A stretch of DNA of 64,000 nt from Megalonaias nervosa (GCA_016617855.1 JAECUM010027153.1:1-64000), one strand, 5' to 3'. Positions 10,158 through 20,124 are shown, counted from the first letter of the stretch. The notes: a model not told the origin generated them from the letters alone. Numbers and translations are program-made.

Positions 10158-11699
10158 ATGTCTGTAAAAAATTATCTCGATTTAGCAGAAACTTATGACA
10201 CAGACGACACAGTAACAAAATTCGAATACGTTGAATATCTTGATGAAAATTCTAACGAACCTAATAAAGCTGGCTCCAGAACATATAATACTCGAGACGA
10301 GGACGTATTTTTACCTCCTCATAAAGCAATGTTGGAAGTTCGTGGTCAGATTATGACAGTAGCTGTTCCACCTGCTGCAATTGCAGCTGGAATAGAAGTA
10401 GCTCTTATAAATGATGGTTGGTGTTTATTTAAAAGTGCTCGATATCAGCTGGCCAATCAAACTGTCGAAGATATTTCAAATCACTTACAAGTTGCAAGTA
10501 CAATCTTAAATATTATTTCATTTTCCCATGATTACTCCAGGTCGACTGCAACTAATATGATGTGGTTTAAAGATACTGGAATTTGAAATGTGACATCTAG
10601 AGAATTTATTCCAAGAGTAGCAGTTGCAGCTGGAGTTGATGCTGCTGCAAGTGCTGCAAATGTGAGAGATTTTCTTATTGTTTATGCTCCTGCGCTGGGT
10701 ATAGCCGCACCAGCTGCAGACGCTGGTGTAAACGCTACAAGAGTTTTACTTAATGCTGCTTGTGATAATCTTGGTATAGCACGACCAGATGCAGCTGCGG
10801 ACGGCGCTGCAATGTTAAATTTAGTTAACAATAATATAGTAGGTTTTAAAAGTGTACGTTACAATGAAGGTTATTTTAAGAGAAGGGCACTTGCAGCAGC
10901 ATCACGTCAAATTACAATGATGCTGCCGTTAAGTACAATATTTGGCTTTTGCAGAGACTATAATAAAGTATTTCGTGGAGTTAAACATACGCTTATTTTA
11001 GATCGATCAGAACAAAACGACTGCCTGTTTAGGTCAGGTGGAGTTGATGTACAATTTATCATAAACAAACCTGCACTGTGGATGCCAAGAATAACTCCGT
11101 CTATCACTAAAATGGCGGAATTAAATGATATGCTGGAAAAACACACAAACAGAATTTATTTTCAGCAACATAGAATATATCAAACAGCAGTTCCGAATAC
11201 CACCGACTACATATGGCGAATCACAACGACACCAAGTGAACAAAAACCACGGCAATTATTTGTTGTATTTCAGAGACAAGCTCGACGTAATAACCAACAA
11301 CAAAATAATGCGATATTTGATAGCGCTGATGTTAGACAAATATACGCTAGAATAAATTCAAAGCAATATCCAGAACGAGCGATAGAATGCAATTTTGCAG
11401 ATGACGCTAATAAAAATATTACTCGACCGTACATGTATATGCTCGACGCTCTGCAAAAATATCAAGATGTTGGAGATGGATCTCAGATATCAGTAGAGGA
11501 ATTTCGTACACTTTATCCGATATTTTATTTTGATGTTAGTAAACATAGCGAGCGAGCTGTAGACAGCACAGCTGATATTGAAATTACTTGGACACTAGGA
11601 GACGTTCCAGCTGCACCATTTTATGTATATGCGTTAGTAATAAGCGATAGATTTGCTACAATTGACTCTGTTGGAGGTAAAACGTCAGTAAAAGTTTGA
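10158..11699 (+). pseudogene. Major capsid protein (double jelly roll type) with one in-frame stop
   Basis: A 513-codon reading frame starting MSVKNYLDLAETYD and ending VGGKTSVKV, interrupted once by TGA at 10584-10586 without frame loss. Characteristic segments are LEVRGQIMTV followed by INDGWCLFKSARYQLANQ, then MMLPLSTIFGFCRDYNKVF and HTLILDRSEQNDCLF, which I associate with Polinton/adintovirus major capsid proteins. An Ala-rich insertion follows residue 145 (AAGVDAAASAANVRDF and further). The protein builds the icosahedral shell as trimers of double jelly rolls. It is flanked by pVI-like genes on both sides. A single nonsense change truncates it at about one quarter of its length. Confidence 0.82.
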
Positions 11700-11778
11700 A
11701 AAACTTTAAGTTTAGAGTGCTTTACACTTTACTCAAAGTTCGAAGAACTTCAAGTTTAATCTGTAATCGTTATATAAG

Positions 11779-12184
11779 ATGACAAAATATATTGTAAAAG
11801 AAATATATTTGACAGATGGTCAAGTTAAAAAATTAGCAGCTGCTGTTGCAAAGAAAAGACAAGTAGCATTAAAGGTCAACCCTAACACCTTAGGTACTTT
11901 AACAAAATTAATGTTAACCAAAAAACATGTAAATAAATACGATCGCAAAAAAACCTTTTGTTTTAAATTTAAGTGCTGCACAAATAACTGTGATGGCAAA
12001 ACAAGGTGGTTTCTTTGGTCCGGCATTATCTGTAATAGCCAGAACGTTAATACCTAAAATTTTACCAGTGTTAGGTACATTAGGATTAGCAGCAGCGTCT
12101 GGAGCAGTATCTGGCGCAACGACAAAGGCAGTTGAAGGTTATGGAATCGTTCTCGGCAGTGGTATAAAGAAAATTTTCGTATGA
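11779..12184 (+). pseudogene. Second pVI-like protein with Gly-rich hydrophobic C terminus, frameshifted
   Basis: ATG at 11779 follows TATATAAG. The first frame gives a basic N-terminal domain (DGQVKKLAAAVAKKRQVALK); the frame changes in an A7 run (11946-11952) and continues with LNLSAAQITVMAKQGGFFG and a hydrophobic Ala/Gly/Leu region (PKILPVLGTLGLAAASGAVS), ending at a TGA, 12182-12184. The N-terminal sequence, a GGF junction and a membrane-active tail are a recurring design of small Polinton virion proteins processed by the viral protease. Overall about 134 codons. Function is inferred from design and location. Confidence 0.6.
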
Positions 12185-12222
12185 ATATCGATGGTAATAA
12201 TTTTATGTGATTGATAAATATA

Positions 12223-12398
12223 ATGCCTAAAAGAAAGACAACGACGAAAAGAAAGACGACGAAAAAAAAAAGACACGACAGAGGCGAAAAGGGGGATTTA
12301 TTCCAATAGCCCCGTTACTAGCAGGATTGGCGGGAAGTCTATTACCAAATCTGTTAGGAGTAGGACGAGGACTAATGTTGCCAGGAACAAGGAGATAA
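12223..12398 (+). pseudogene. pX/mu-like small arginine/lysine-rich protein, frameshifted
   Basis: ATG at 12223 follows AAATATAATG. The N-terminal 17 codons are almost only Lys, Arg and Thr (MPKRKTTTKRKTTKKK). The frame changes in an A10 run (12262-12271); the second frame reads RKGGFIPIAPLLAGLAGSLL, a GG junction followed by a hydrophobic segment, and ends at TAA 12396-12398. The layout of a DNA-binding basic tail followed by GG and a hydrophobic stretch resembles adenovirus pX (mu) precursors, so a genome-condensing role is plausible. The total is only about 58 codons. Confidence 0.5.
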
Positions 12399-12400
12399 AG

Positions 12401-12865
12401 TCTGCGTTAAGTAATTTTGATATACTTGATAAACCAAAAAAAGTAAAAAATTTCAGTGGAGTTTATTCTAAAGATGAACTTATGGCGATTCTATCGCTAG
12501 CGTCTCAAGAGTCGCCAGGTTCGTGTGTTATAAATATACAAGATTTTAATGACGGATCTGGCACACATTGGATAGCTGTTTATGATAACAGTTATTTTGA
12601 CTCGTTCGGAATTCCACCAAGTGATGCAGTAAAAAAATATATAAGTAGAATGCAAGATACGAAGTCTCCAGAGACAAAGTCTCTTGTGAAAATAATAAAT
12701 TATTCGTCTAATCAAATTCAACCAGTTGGAACTTCTGCCTGTGGATATTATTGCGTAATGTTTATTGAACAGAGGACCGAAAATCCAGATTTTTTAACGT
12801 TTATTTTGCAATTTGACAAACAACCTTCTCACGCTAATGATGAGATTGCATTAAATTGTATCTAA
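12401..12865 (+). CDS. Adenain-like cysteine protease (PRO), start codon uncertain
   Basis: The first in-frame ATG is at 12482, but the open frame upstream encodes the family's N-terminal segment (NFSGVYSKDEL), so the true gene starts near 12400 where no ATG exists now. Catalytic residues are visible in the adenain order: His in GTHWIAV (12566-12568), Asp in DSFGIPP (12599-12601), Gln in IQPVGTSACG (12719-12721) and Cys in ACGYYC (12740-12742). About 155 codons, slightly shorter than most relatives. The enzyme would cleave the GG-containing small capsid proteins encoded just upstream and mature the virion. It partly overlaps the preceding gene's end. Confidence 0.85.
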   Translation, partial: SALSNFDILDKPKKVKNFSGVYSKDELMAILSLASQESPGSCVINIQDFNDGSGTHWIAVYDNSYFDSFGIPPSDAVKKYISRMQDTKSPETKSLVKIINYSSNQIQPVGTSACGYYCVMFIEQRTENPDFLTFILQFDKQPSHANDEIALNCI

Positions 12866-12880
12866 ACTCACTGATATACA

Positions 12881-13071
12881 ATGTCAACATATTGTCTTAA
12901 GTGTAAACTAAAACAGAAAATAAAGATGAAAAAACAGAAAAAACAAACAATAATAGAATAATGCTGAAAAGTATTTGTGCAATCTGTGGAAGAAACAAAA
13001 GTATATTTTTACCAAAAACAAAGTTGTCCGGAGCGGGTTACCCTGACAAGATTATTTTAGTAGACGACTAA
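12881..13071 (+). pseudogene. Small two-CxxC zinc-binding protein (DUF5679-like), frameshifted
   Basis: ATG at 12881 follows GATATACA. The start MSTYCLKCKLK gives a CxxC pair; a second frame beginning near 12915 gives MLKSICAICGRNKS with the other CxxC pair, and runs to TAA 13069-13071. Total about 63 codons. Such two-knuckle mini-proteins occur in Polintons and large DNA viruses; the role is unknown. The frame change is not at a long homopolymer. Confidence 0.6.
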
Positions 13072-13078
13072 ATAAACA

Positions 13079-14496
13079 ATGACATGCGACTGCGATTGCG
13101 ATAGAGATTTGTGCCTCGAGCAAAATAAAATTATTACATATTGTCAGAAATGCAAAAACAGAGAAATAATTGGAACAGGTATAGATATACATAAAATTAT
13201 TGGAAAATTGCCGAAACCAAAAGGCGGTTGGACATTGCCAGGTCATAAATATACTGGACCTTATAATCCTCTTGATAAACAACTTGACGAAAACGATAAT
13301 CCGCTGCCAGGACAAGAGCCTTACAATCAAGTTGACGCAATAGCAATGCGTCATGATATCTGCTACAGAGATATTGATCTTCCAGAAAGCGAACAAAATA
13401 AACACAGCTGTGATAAAGTAATGTTAGACGAACTTCGTGATATGAAACCTGTAAATATGCGAGAACGTGTTGACCGAAGGCTGGTCCAGGGTTTTATTGG
13501 AGCAAAATATAAACTTGGTCTCGGTAGAGACTTACTCGGTAAAAAAGAATTATATGATGATCTTGCCTTAGAGACGCTAGCGTCTCATCTACACAGACCT
13601 AAAAAAAAAAGTTTCCGCGACGTAAAGTTGTCGCAAATGCCGTTGATGACATCTGGGCGATAGACTTAGTTGATGTTTCAAATCTAGCCCAATATAACGT
13701 TGGCGCTGATGGCGCTCCAAAGAGATATCTTTTTAATGTTGTAGATGTTTTTAGCAAATACGCGTTTAGTATACCCGTTTCGGATAAAACAGGGACATCG
13801 ATGACTGATGCGCTAAAACAAATAATAACAACTACAGAAAGAAAACCAAATAGAATCTGGACTGAACATGGAGCGGAGTTTTTTAATGAAAGATTTGAAC
13901 AGTTTTTGGAGCAAAATAACATTAAAAAATATGTCACAGGAAATGAGGGAAAAAGTGTCATCGTCGAGCGATTTAATCGCACGCTCAACGAAAAAATCCA
14001 CAACTATTTGACAGCTAAAAATGCAAGTAAATATATTGACAATTTACAAAACATTGTTGACGAGTATAATAACACGAAACACAGATCCATTTCGCTAGGC
14101 AAAAGTAAAATGTCGCCAAACGACGCGATTGCAAATCCAATATTAGCAAACTAAAACATGTACCGACGACACAAATTTAAAGTTGGTGATAAAGTTAAAA
14201 TTTCTTTGACGAAAAAAACATTTGAGAAAGGGTATACTCATAACTGGAGTGAAGAAGTATTTGTTGTTGATAAAGTACTTTTAACAATACCAGTTACATA
14301 CTCGTTGAAAGATTTATTAGGTGAGCCTATAACTGGCAGTTTTTACGAGCAAGAACTTCAGAAAACAGAACAAGATATATTTGTTATTGAAAAAGTTATT
14401 AAAAAGCGCGGCAATAAAAGTTTAGTCAAATGGCGTGGATATGGCGATAAATTTAATAGCTGGGTACCAACTAAGTCGATCTCATCGACTGAATAA
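13079..14496 (+). pseudogene. Phospholipase A2-like domain joined to RVE integrase with chromodomain, broken
   Basis: The first 175 codons begin with a Cys/Asp-rich tail (MTCDCDCDRDLC), then YTGPYNPLDKQL and VDAIAMRHDICYRDID: a parvovirus-like PLA2 with the His-Asp dyad (13352-13357) and a Ca-loop-like YTGPY (usual second Gly absent). After LHRP the frame changes in an A10 run (13601-13610) into the integrase: WAIDLVDV (first Asp 13663-13665), NVVDVFSKYAF, WTEHGAEFF and VERFNRTL (Glu 13966-13968). The second catalytic Asp is replaced by Glu (13864-13866). An in-frame TAA (14152-14154) separates the core from KVGDKVKISL and a chromodomain (FVIEKVIKKRGNKSLVKWRG). LHRP-type text preceding the RVE core in the PLA2 frame suggests one continuous gene. 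PLA2 would breach membranes on entry, INT would insert the element. Confidence 0.82.
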
Positions 14497-14953
14497 TATT
14501 ATTATAAATTTCTTCGTATTTTATTAATACTGATTTACATTTTACTGGTTTACATAAAGAAATTAAATGGAATTTTCTTGCACCGTCCATTGACAATAAA
14601 TTAAATATTTTAACAAAAATAAAATTGTATTTTATATGTCTTTGTTGTCCAGCTATTTGTACGTTTAAAAAGGGCTTTATAAGCTGCCAAAATATTTGAT
14701 GCTCGGCAACAGTAAAATTAAATTTTATTATTTTTTTAGCAATATGATACTTAACATCATATCGCCCAGTTGTTGGTCTGCTTAGATATTTTTTACTAAC
14801 AACAACATCATCTTCGTCGTCGTCATAGTTATGCAAAATATCTTTTTCATTATAACCAGCAAATCTGTCATTAGTAATATTTTCTGATGTAAAATTTGAA
14901 ACTGAAACAAAATCTCCCGAATTTAGTTTAGCCAGTCTCTCAATTAAGTTCAT
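14471..14953 (-). CDS. Polinton hypothetical protein, minus strand
   Basis: Intact 160-codon ORF beginning MNLIERLAKLNSGDFVS. It has an acidic patch (HNYDDDEDDVVV), then a helical C-terminal half with AEHQIFWQLIKPFLNVQIA and RHIKYNFIFVKIFNLLSM. The last part faintly resembles the C-terminal motif of VLTF3-like transcription factors found in other virus-like elements, but I cannot establish this. It converges on the integrase gene and overlaps its end by 26 bp, and diverges from the next plus-strand gene across 38 bp. Confidence 0.6.
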   Translation of the reverse strand: MNLIERLAKLNSGDFVSVSNFTSENITNDRFAGYNEKDILHNYDDDEDDVVVSKKYLSRPTTGRYDVKYHIAKKIIKFNFTVAEHQIFWQLIKPFLNVQIAGQQRHIKYNFIFVKIFNLLSMDGARKFHLISLCKPVKCKSVLIKYEEIYNNIIQSMRST

Positions 14954-14991
14954 TATTATAATAATCTTTTGTCTAATTAATAAATAATAAG
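14954..14991. promoter_or_regulatory. Divergent AT-rich promoter gap
   Basis: 38 bp between head-to-head start codons, composed of TTATTATAATAATC and TTAATAAATAATAAG. Bidirectional promoter use is inferred from position only. Confidence 0.3.
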
Positions 14992-15273
14992 ATGTTCGGA
15001 GAAATAAAATATCATCAAAAAGTTAATATATTAAATCATAAAGAATTAGCTGGTGCAATTCGAACTTGTTTATTGGGACATAATTTTTATTTTGTTGATG
15101 TTATGATAACATTAGGCGATTCTGACAAATTTTTATTAACAGCAGCAGATAAAATAAAACTCGATACAACTAAAATGATGACGTTACGATTTAATCGCGA
15201 CGATGTCATGGAATTTAGTCATAATTGTCTTACTCGAAATGATATAGAAAATATCATTAGTTATCGTATTTAA
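14992..15273 (+). CDS. Polinton hypothetical protein, 93 aa
   Basis: Intact ORF starting MFGEIKYHQKVNILNH. It contains ELAGAIRTCLLGHNFYFVDV and DKIKLDTTKMMTLRFNRDD, a compact alpha/beta composition without membrane segment. I do not recognise it. It overlaps the 3' end of the convergent NUMOD/HNH gene by 17 bp, which supports it as a separate, tightly packed gene. Confidence 0.55.
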   Translation: MFGEIKYHQKVNILNHKELAGAIRTCLLGHNFYFVDVMITLGDSDKFLLTAADKIKLDTTKMMTLRFNRDDVMEFSHNCLTRNDIENIISYRI

Positions 15274-16081
15274 AATTAAATCTATCAAATGTCAACATTG
15301 ACGTTGCTGATTTTGTTACATTATCAGCTACAAATTTTATTGCACGTGGATCAATTTTATGATATTTTCCCGCAGATGCTATTGATCCAAATTTTATTTC
15401 TTCTCCAGTTTCGAGATTTATTGAAATTATTTGTCTGGCTGGATTTTTAAAATTAGAACCATCAAAACCGGCTCCACGTCTTGTGTTTTCTTTTGGCGTA
15501 ACTAAATCTAGGTTTTCCAAATGATTATCTGTTTTAATACCATTTTTTTCATCAACAACTAAACCATTAAGTATTAGTCCGTTAAAAGTTTCAAACACAA
15601 AACGATGATATTGATAATGAACAAAATTAGTTTTTGTTCCACGTACATTAACACCAAGATATCCATTTCATTTCAAACTTCCAATAACTTTTTTTGTTTT
15701 TATATGTCTAATAATTCACTTGTCATTTGCCTCATATAAATCAAATACTGGATGAGGTTGAAATTCATTTTGTAATGATAAATTTTCAATATTATCATCA
15801 GCAACTGCGCCATTTGCTCTGTATATTCGTTGTCCTTCTGGAATATCACCGCAAAACAAAGTATAAATAAAATCTTTTCTAAACATTTTAGTCCTTTCTG
15901 CATTATCGCCTTTTACTGAAATTAACATACCAGCTGGTGTTGATATGCCAACAGATTTTTTAGATTCTATATTGATAACAGAACCTAACATATTTGCTTC
16001 ATATAAATTGTATTTCGGATGTACATGATAAAATTCTAGCTCTTCCGCTGTCATTTCGATATATCTCAAAATTTCTGTCAT
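15257..16081 (-). pseudogene. NUMOD/HNH homing-endonuclease-like protein with two in-frame TGA codons
   Basis: Minus-strand frame of about 275 codons starting MTEILRYIEMTAEELEFYH and remaining in one frame to 15257, but with TGA at 15716-15718 and 15668-15670. It contains two diverged repeats: HPKYNLYEANMLGSVINIES with DIPEGQRIYRANGAVADDN, and HPVFDLYEAN with a second half KNGIKTDNHLENLDLVTPKE (HNH_3-like). The C terminus ISINLETGEEIKFGSIASAG is a clear NUMOD1 helix-turn-helix. The canonical His of the D-H-x-x-G motif is absent (reads DEKNG), so nuclease activity is doubtful and a DNA-binding role is possible. It diverges from the POLB gene. Confidence 0.68.
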
Positions 16082-16153
16082 TATACTATAAGGTTTTTCA
16101 TATTTCTAATTAGGAATCTTAAATTAAATGTAAAATATTACTATATATATATA
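16082..16153. promoter_or_regulatory. Divergent promoter region upstream of POLB
   Basis: 72-bp gap between the NUMOD/HNH start (minus) and the POLB start (plus). It contains TAATTAGGAATCTTAAATTAA and ends TACTATATATATATAATG, a TATA-like tract fused to the POLB start codon. Function is inferred. Confidence 0.4.
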
Positions 16154-19100
16154 ATGTTAAAATTGCGAGATATTGCTAAAAAGAACATTATCAAATCAGA
16201 AAAAATTGTTTCAGCATTTTCTGGTTACGATAACAGTTACAAACTTGATGATCAAAAAATTTTAGCAAATTTTAGCTCAACAAATTTATTTCATCTTTTA
16301 CAACCAGTTATTGCTCAAGAACTTGCGGCTCATAAAAGTATTAAACTTATAGTCCAATATCATACGATTTTGTCAAAGTTACACGCAGTTGAAGATATAC
16401 TTGATATTATTTTTGAAACAAAAAGTTTTGACAGCGAAATTTCAGAACCATATTTAACAGCAAAATCGAGAAAAATATTAACTGGAACAAACATTGCCAT
16501 GGTCGCCGATGAAATACATCAAGAAATAAACAAAAAATTAGAAGAATTTACTTCATCAGGATCAGGTTGGAAATTTGAAATGATTAAAGAAGTTTTATTT
16601 CACACAGCAAAATATAACGTACTTCACGGCAGCGGCGCTAATAGCGCTGGCTACGTCGATCTCCCTCAAAAAATTAAAAACAAAAAATGCTGTATTAATG
16701 TCCAAAACGATGATGACAAATGTTTTCAATGGTCTATTCTTTCTGCGATGTTTCCAAAAGAAAAAATTGCTGATCGCGTTAACAAGTATTTTCCGTACAA
16801 AGACGAACTAAATTTTTTAGGAATAACTTTTCCAGTAGCAGAAAATTATATACCAAAGTTTGAAAAACAAAACAGTATCTCAGTAAATGTTTTCGGACTA
16901 GATGAGCGAGAAAACGTTTACCCGAGATATATCTCAAAAAATGCTACACAAAATACAATAAATGTATTATTTCATCAGGGACATTATTGTTGGATTAAAA
17001 AACTTTAACGGACTAGTTGGCAAACAGTACAGTAAAAACAAAAATAAAAAATATTTCTGCTATAAATGTTTGCACGGTTTTTCTAGCGATGGAAGACTGC
17101 AGGAGCATCTCAAATATTGTGTCAATATTCAAAGAATAAGTATGCCTAGCGAAAAAGAAAAAATATTAAAATTTAAAAATTATAATCATAAACTAAATAT
17201 TTCGTTTGTTATTTACGCTGATTTCGAGTGTCTACTCGTTCCTGTGGTTGGAGCAGAAAATAATCTGAATAAATCCAGTACTAGAAAAATACAACAGCAT
17301 ATTCCTTGCGGAGTAGCTTATAAAGTAGTTTGTTGCGCTAGCGATAAATTTTCAACTCCCATAAAGTTATATAGAGGTGAAAATCCTGCCGTATGGCTAT
17401 TAAAAAATTTAATGGACGAAGTTAATAAAATTTCTAACAGATTACTTAAAACAGCTCCGATGAAAATAACGTCTAAACAGCAACTCGATTTTGATAAAGC
17501 AGTTAATTGTCATATTTGTGAAAAGTTGTTGGTGGATTCTAACGGAGTCCGTGATAAGGTGCGAGATCATTGTCATTTGACCGGCCAATATCGTGGAGCA
17601 GCTCATAACAGTTGTAATTTAAAATTTCATGCTCCAGATTTTATTCCCGTAGTTTTACATAACTTTCGCGGCTATGACCGTCATATCATTGTAGAAGCTT
17701 TTGGTGATGAAAATATTAAAGCTAAACTAAAATTAAATAACGTAATAAAATGTATTCCAAATAATTTTGAAAAGTATATGTCAGTGACGCTCGGTAAATT
17801 ATGTTTTATTGACAGTCTGCAATTTATGGCAGCATCATTAGATGAGCTTGTTAAAGGTTGCAGTAGTTTCGCTAATCTGCGAAGTTGCTTCGGTGAAAAC
17901 TATATCGATCTGACAAAAAAAGGTATATTTCCGTACGAGTATCTCGACGATTGGAGCAGATTTAATGAAACTTCTCTGCCCGGCAAAGATAAATTTTACT
18001 CGCAACTCAAAAACGAAAATATCACAGATGACGAATACAAATATGCACAAGATATTTGGAATAAATTTAGTTGTAAAACATTTGGTGATTATCATGATCT
18101 ATATTTGAAAACAGATGTATTATTGCTAGCAGATGTTTTTGAGAGTTCTCGTCAAGTAAGCTACAGCAATTATGGATTAGACCCCTGTTGGTATTATTCT
18201 TCTGCAGGATTCTCTTGGGACGCTCTACTAAAAACGAGTAAAATAGAACTGGATCTCTTAACAGATGTCGATATGTTTAACTTTATTGAAAAAGGTATCA
18301 GAGGCGGAATTAGCGTTATAACAAAAAAATATGCAGCTGCTAATAACAAGTACTTAAAAAATTATGATAAAAATCTCCCATCGAGTTACATCATTTATCT
18401 TGACACCAATAATTTGTATGGTTATGCAATGTCAGAACCAATGCCACGTAGTGGATTTCATTGGATAACTCCAGATCAATTTCTTCAAGAAACTGAAAAA
18501 GATTTACCTAGAAAAATTAATATCGATTTTTCCGATATTTCATATTTTGTTGAAGTTGATCTAGATTATCCTAGTTCGCCACATGATCTACATAACGATT
18601 ATCCGTTTTGCGCAGAGTCAATGATGATTAATTATAGTTTATTATCGCCTGAACAACGAGCAACGACAACAGCAAAAAATTCGATTGTTAATAAGTTAGT
18701 TCCAAATTTGTTAGATAAAAGAAATTACGTTATGCATTACAAAAATTTAAAAGAAGCAGTAGATGCTGGATTAATTCTGAGAAAGGTCCATCGCGTGCTA
18801 AAGTTTAATCAATCGAAGTGGATGGCAAATTATATTGATCTAAATACGAAACGTCGTGCTGTGGCTAAGACCGAATTTGAGAAAAAATTTTCAAGTTAAT
18901 GAACAACTCGGTGTTCGGTAAGACGATGGAAAACATTCGCAAGCGAGTCTCGATAGAAATTGTTAATGATATAAGTCGCAGAAATAAATTAGTTAATGAT
19001 GATGGTTTTGTTAGTATGAAAATGTTTAATGAAAATCTTGTTGCAATACAACGACGAAAGACAAATTTAAAATTAAATAAACCGATTTACGTTGGTGCAG

Positions 19101-19663
19101 CTGTACTTGATATATCGAAGTGGTTGATGTACGATTTTCACTATAATTTTACCAAAAAGCAGTGGCCAGATTCAGAGTTGCTATTTACTGATACAGATTC
19201 GCTAGTTTATAATATAAAATGTGAAGATGTCTATATGAATATTTACAATAATAAAAATCTGTTCGATTTATCAGATTATCCAGCATGTAGTGGATTTCAA
19301 GATAATTCGAATAAGAAAGTTATTAGAAAAATGAAAGATGAATTTATGTTTATGCCAGTTAGGGAATTTGTTGGACTAAAGAGCAAAATGTATGCTGTCA
19401 TATTAGATGACAATAAACTTACAAAAAAAGCAAAAGGTATTCCTCGAGGATATGTGAAAAAGATGATGAATTTTGACGATTTTAAAGCAGCGCTAAACAA
19501 TAGCGTCAGTTTTATCAAAACAAATGTTATTAAAACAAATCATCATAAACTTGAAACTGATACGATCATAAAACGGGGACTAAGTAATTTTGATGATAAA
19601 AAATATTGCAGTGATGGAATTAACACACTAGCACTTGGACATTATACAAGTAATTTTGTCTAA
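16154..19663 (+). pseudogene. polB: Protein-primed family B DNA polymerase (POLB), two frameshifts
   Basis: About 1170 codons, usual for Polintons. An N-terminal domain (to about 16990) has CINVQNDDDKCFQWSILSAM and ISVNVFGLDE. The frame changes at an A6 run near 17000. Then come a zinc-finger-like FCYKCLHGFSS...HLKYC, Exo I YADFEC (17219-17227), an endonuclease-VII-like Cys/His knuckle (CHICEKLL, DHCHLTGQYRGAAHNSC), Exo II NFRGYD (17661-17678), Exo III YLKTD, and polymerase motif A LDTNNLYGYAM (from 18402). A second frame change just before 18899 (A6/T4 run) precedes motif B NNSVFGKTMENIRKR and motif C FTDTDS (19184-19201). The end, NTLALGHYTSNFV, is typical. All catalytic acids are intact. 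It would replicate the genome using a terminal protein primer. Confidence 0.93.
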
Positions 19664-19675
19664 ACATCAGAAATA

Positions 19676-20124
19676 ATGTTTGAAAATTTAACATTAGAAG
19701 ATGGAATTAATAGCAAAATAAAAAAATAATCGTTAATAACCAGCAGTTATCATTTGAATTTAACGCTGAAATTTCAGGTATTTGTTTTAGTAAATTTGAC
19801 AGAATCAAACTCTCCCTTATCAAATCAGATGACAGCAAATACTTTAGTTATCTCGAAAGTTTACGAGACGAGCTTGCATTAAAATATGACAATTTTCATA
19901 ATCCGATAAGCCAAAATCAATATACAAAAATTAATATAGACCTAGATAGGTCGAAGGTTTTTGCAAAAGGTAGTAAGTATCTTCTCAGTAAGATAGCGAT
20001 GAAAGAACTATTTGAATGTCGTCGTAAAGTATCTGGTAGAATTAAATTCTCGTTATATAATCACGATAGCACATTTTACTTAATATCAAACGTCGAGATA
20101 TTATGTGTTGGTCAAGAAATATAA
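19676..20124 (+). pseudogene. Hypothetical protein downstream of POLB, frameshifted
   Basis: Reading from ATG 19676 (preceded by CAGAAATA) gives 16-17 codons (MFENLTLEDGINSKIKK) and then a stop caused by a frame change in an A7 run (19722-19728). In the next frame an uninterrupted stretch of about 132 codons runs to TAA 20122-20124, with FEFNAEISGICFSKFDRIKL, KYFSYLESLRDELALKYDNF and FAKGSKYLLSKIAMKEL. The alternation of beta strands and helices and the position right behind the polymerase would suit a replication accessory such as an ssDNA-binding protein, but no family is recognised. No ATG-initiated ORF of full size exists because of the shift. Confidence 0.55.

Noticed and set aside
6948..19663. 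Introns explaining the frame changes in Polinton genes
   Set aside because: The coding text continues across the breaks with shifts of one or two bases and no GT-AG interval.
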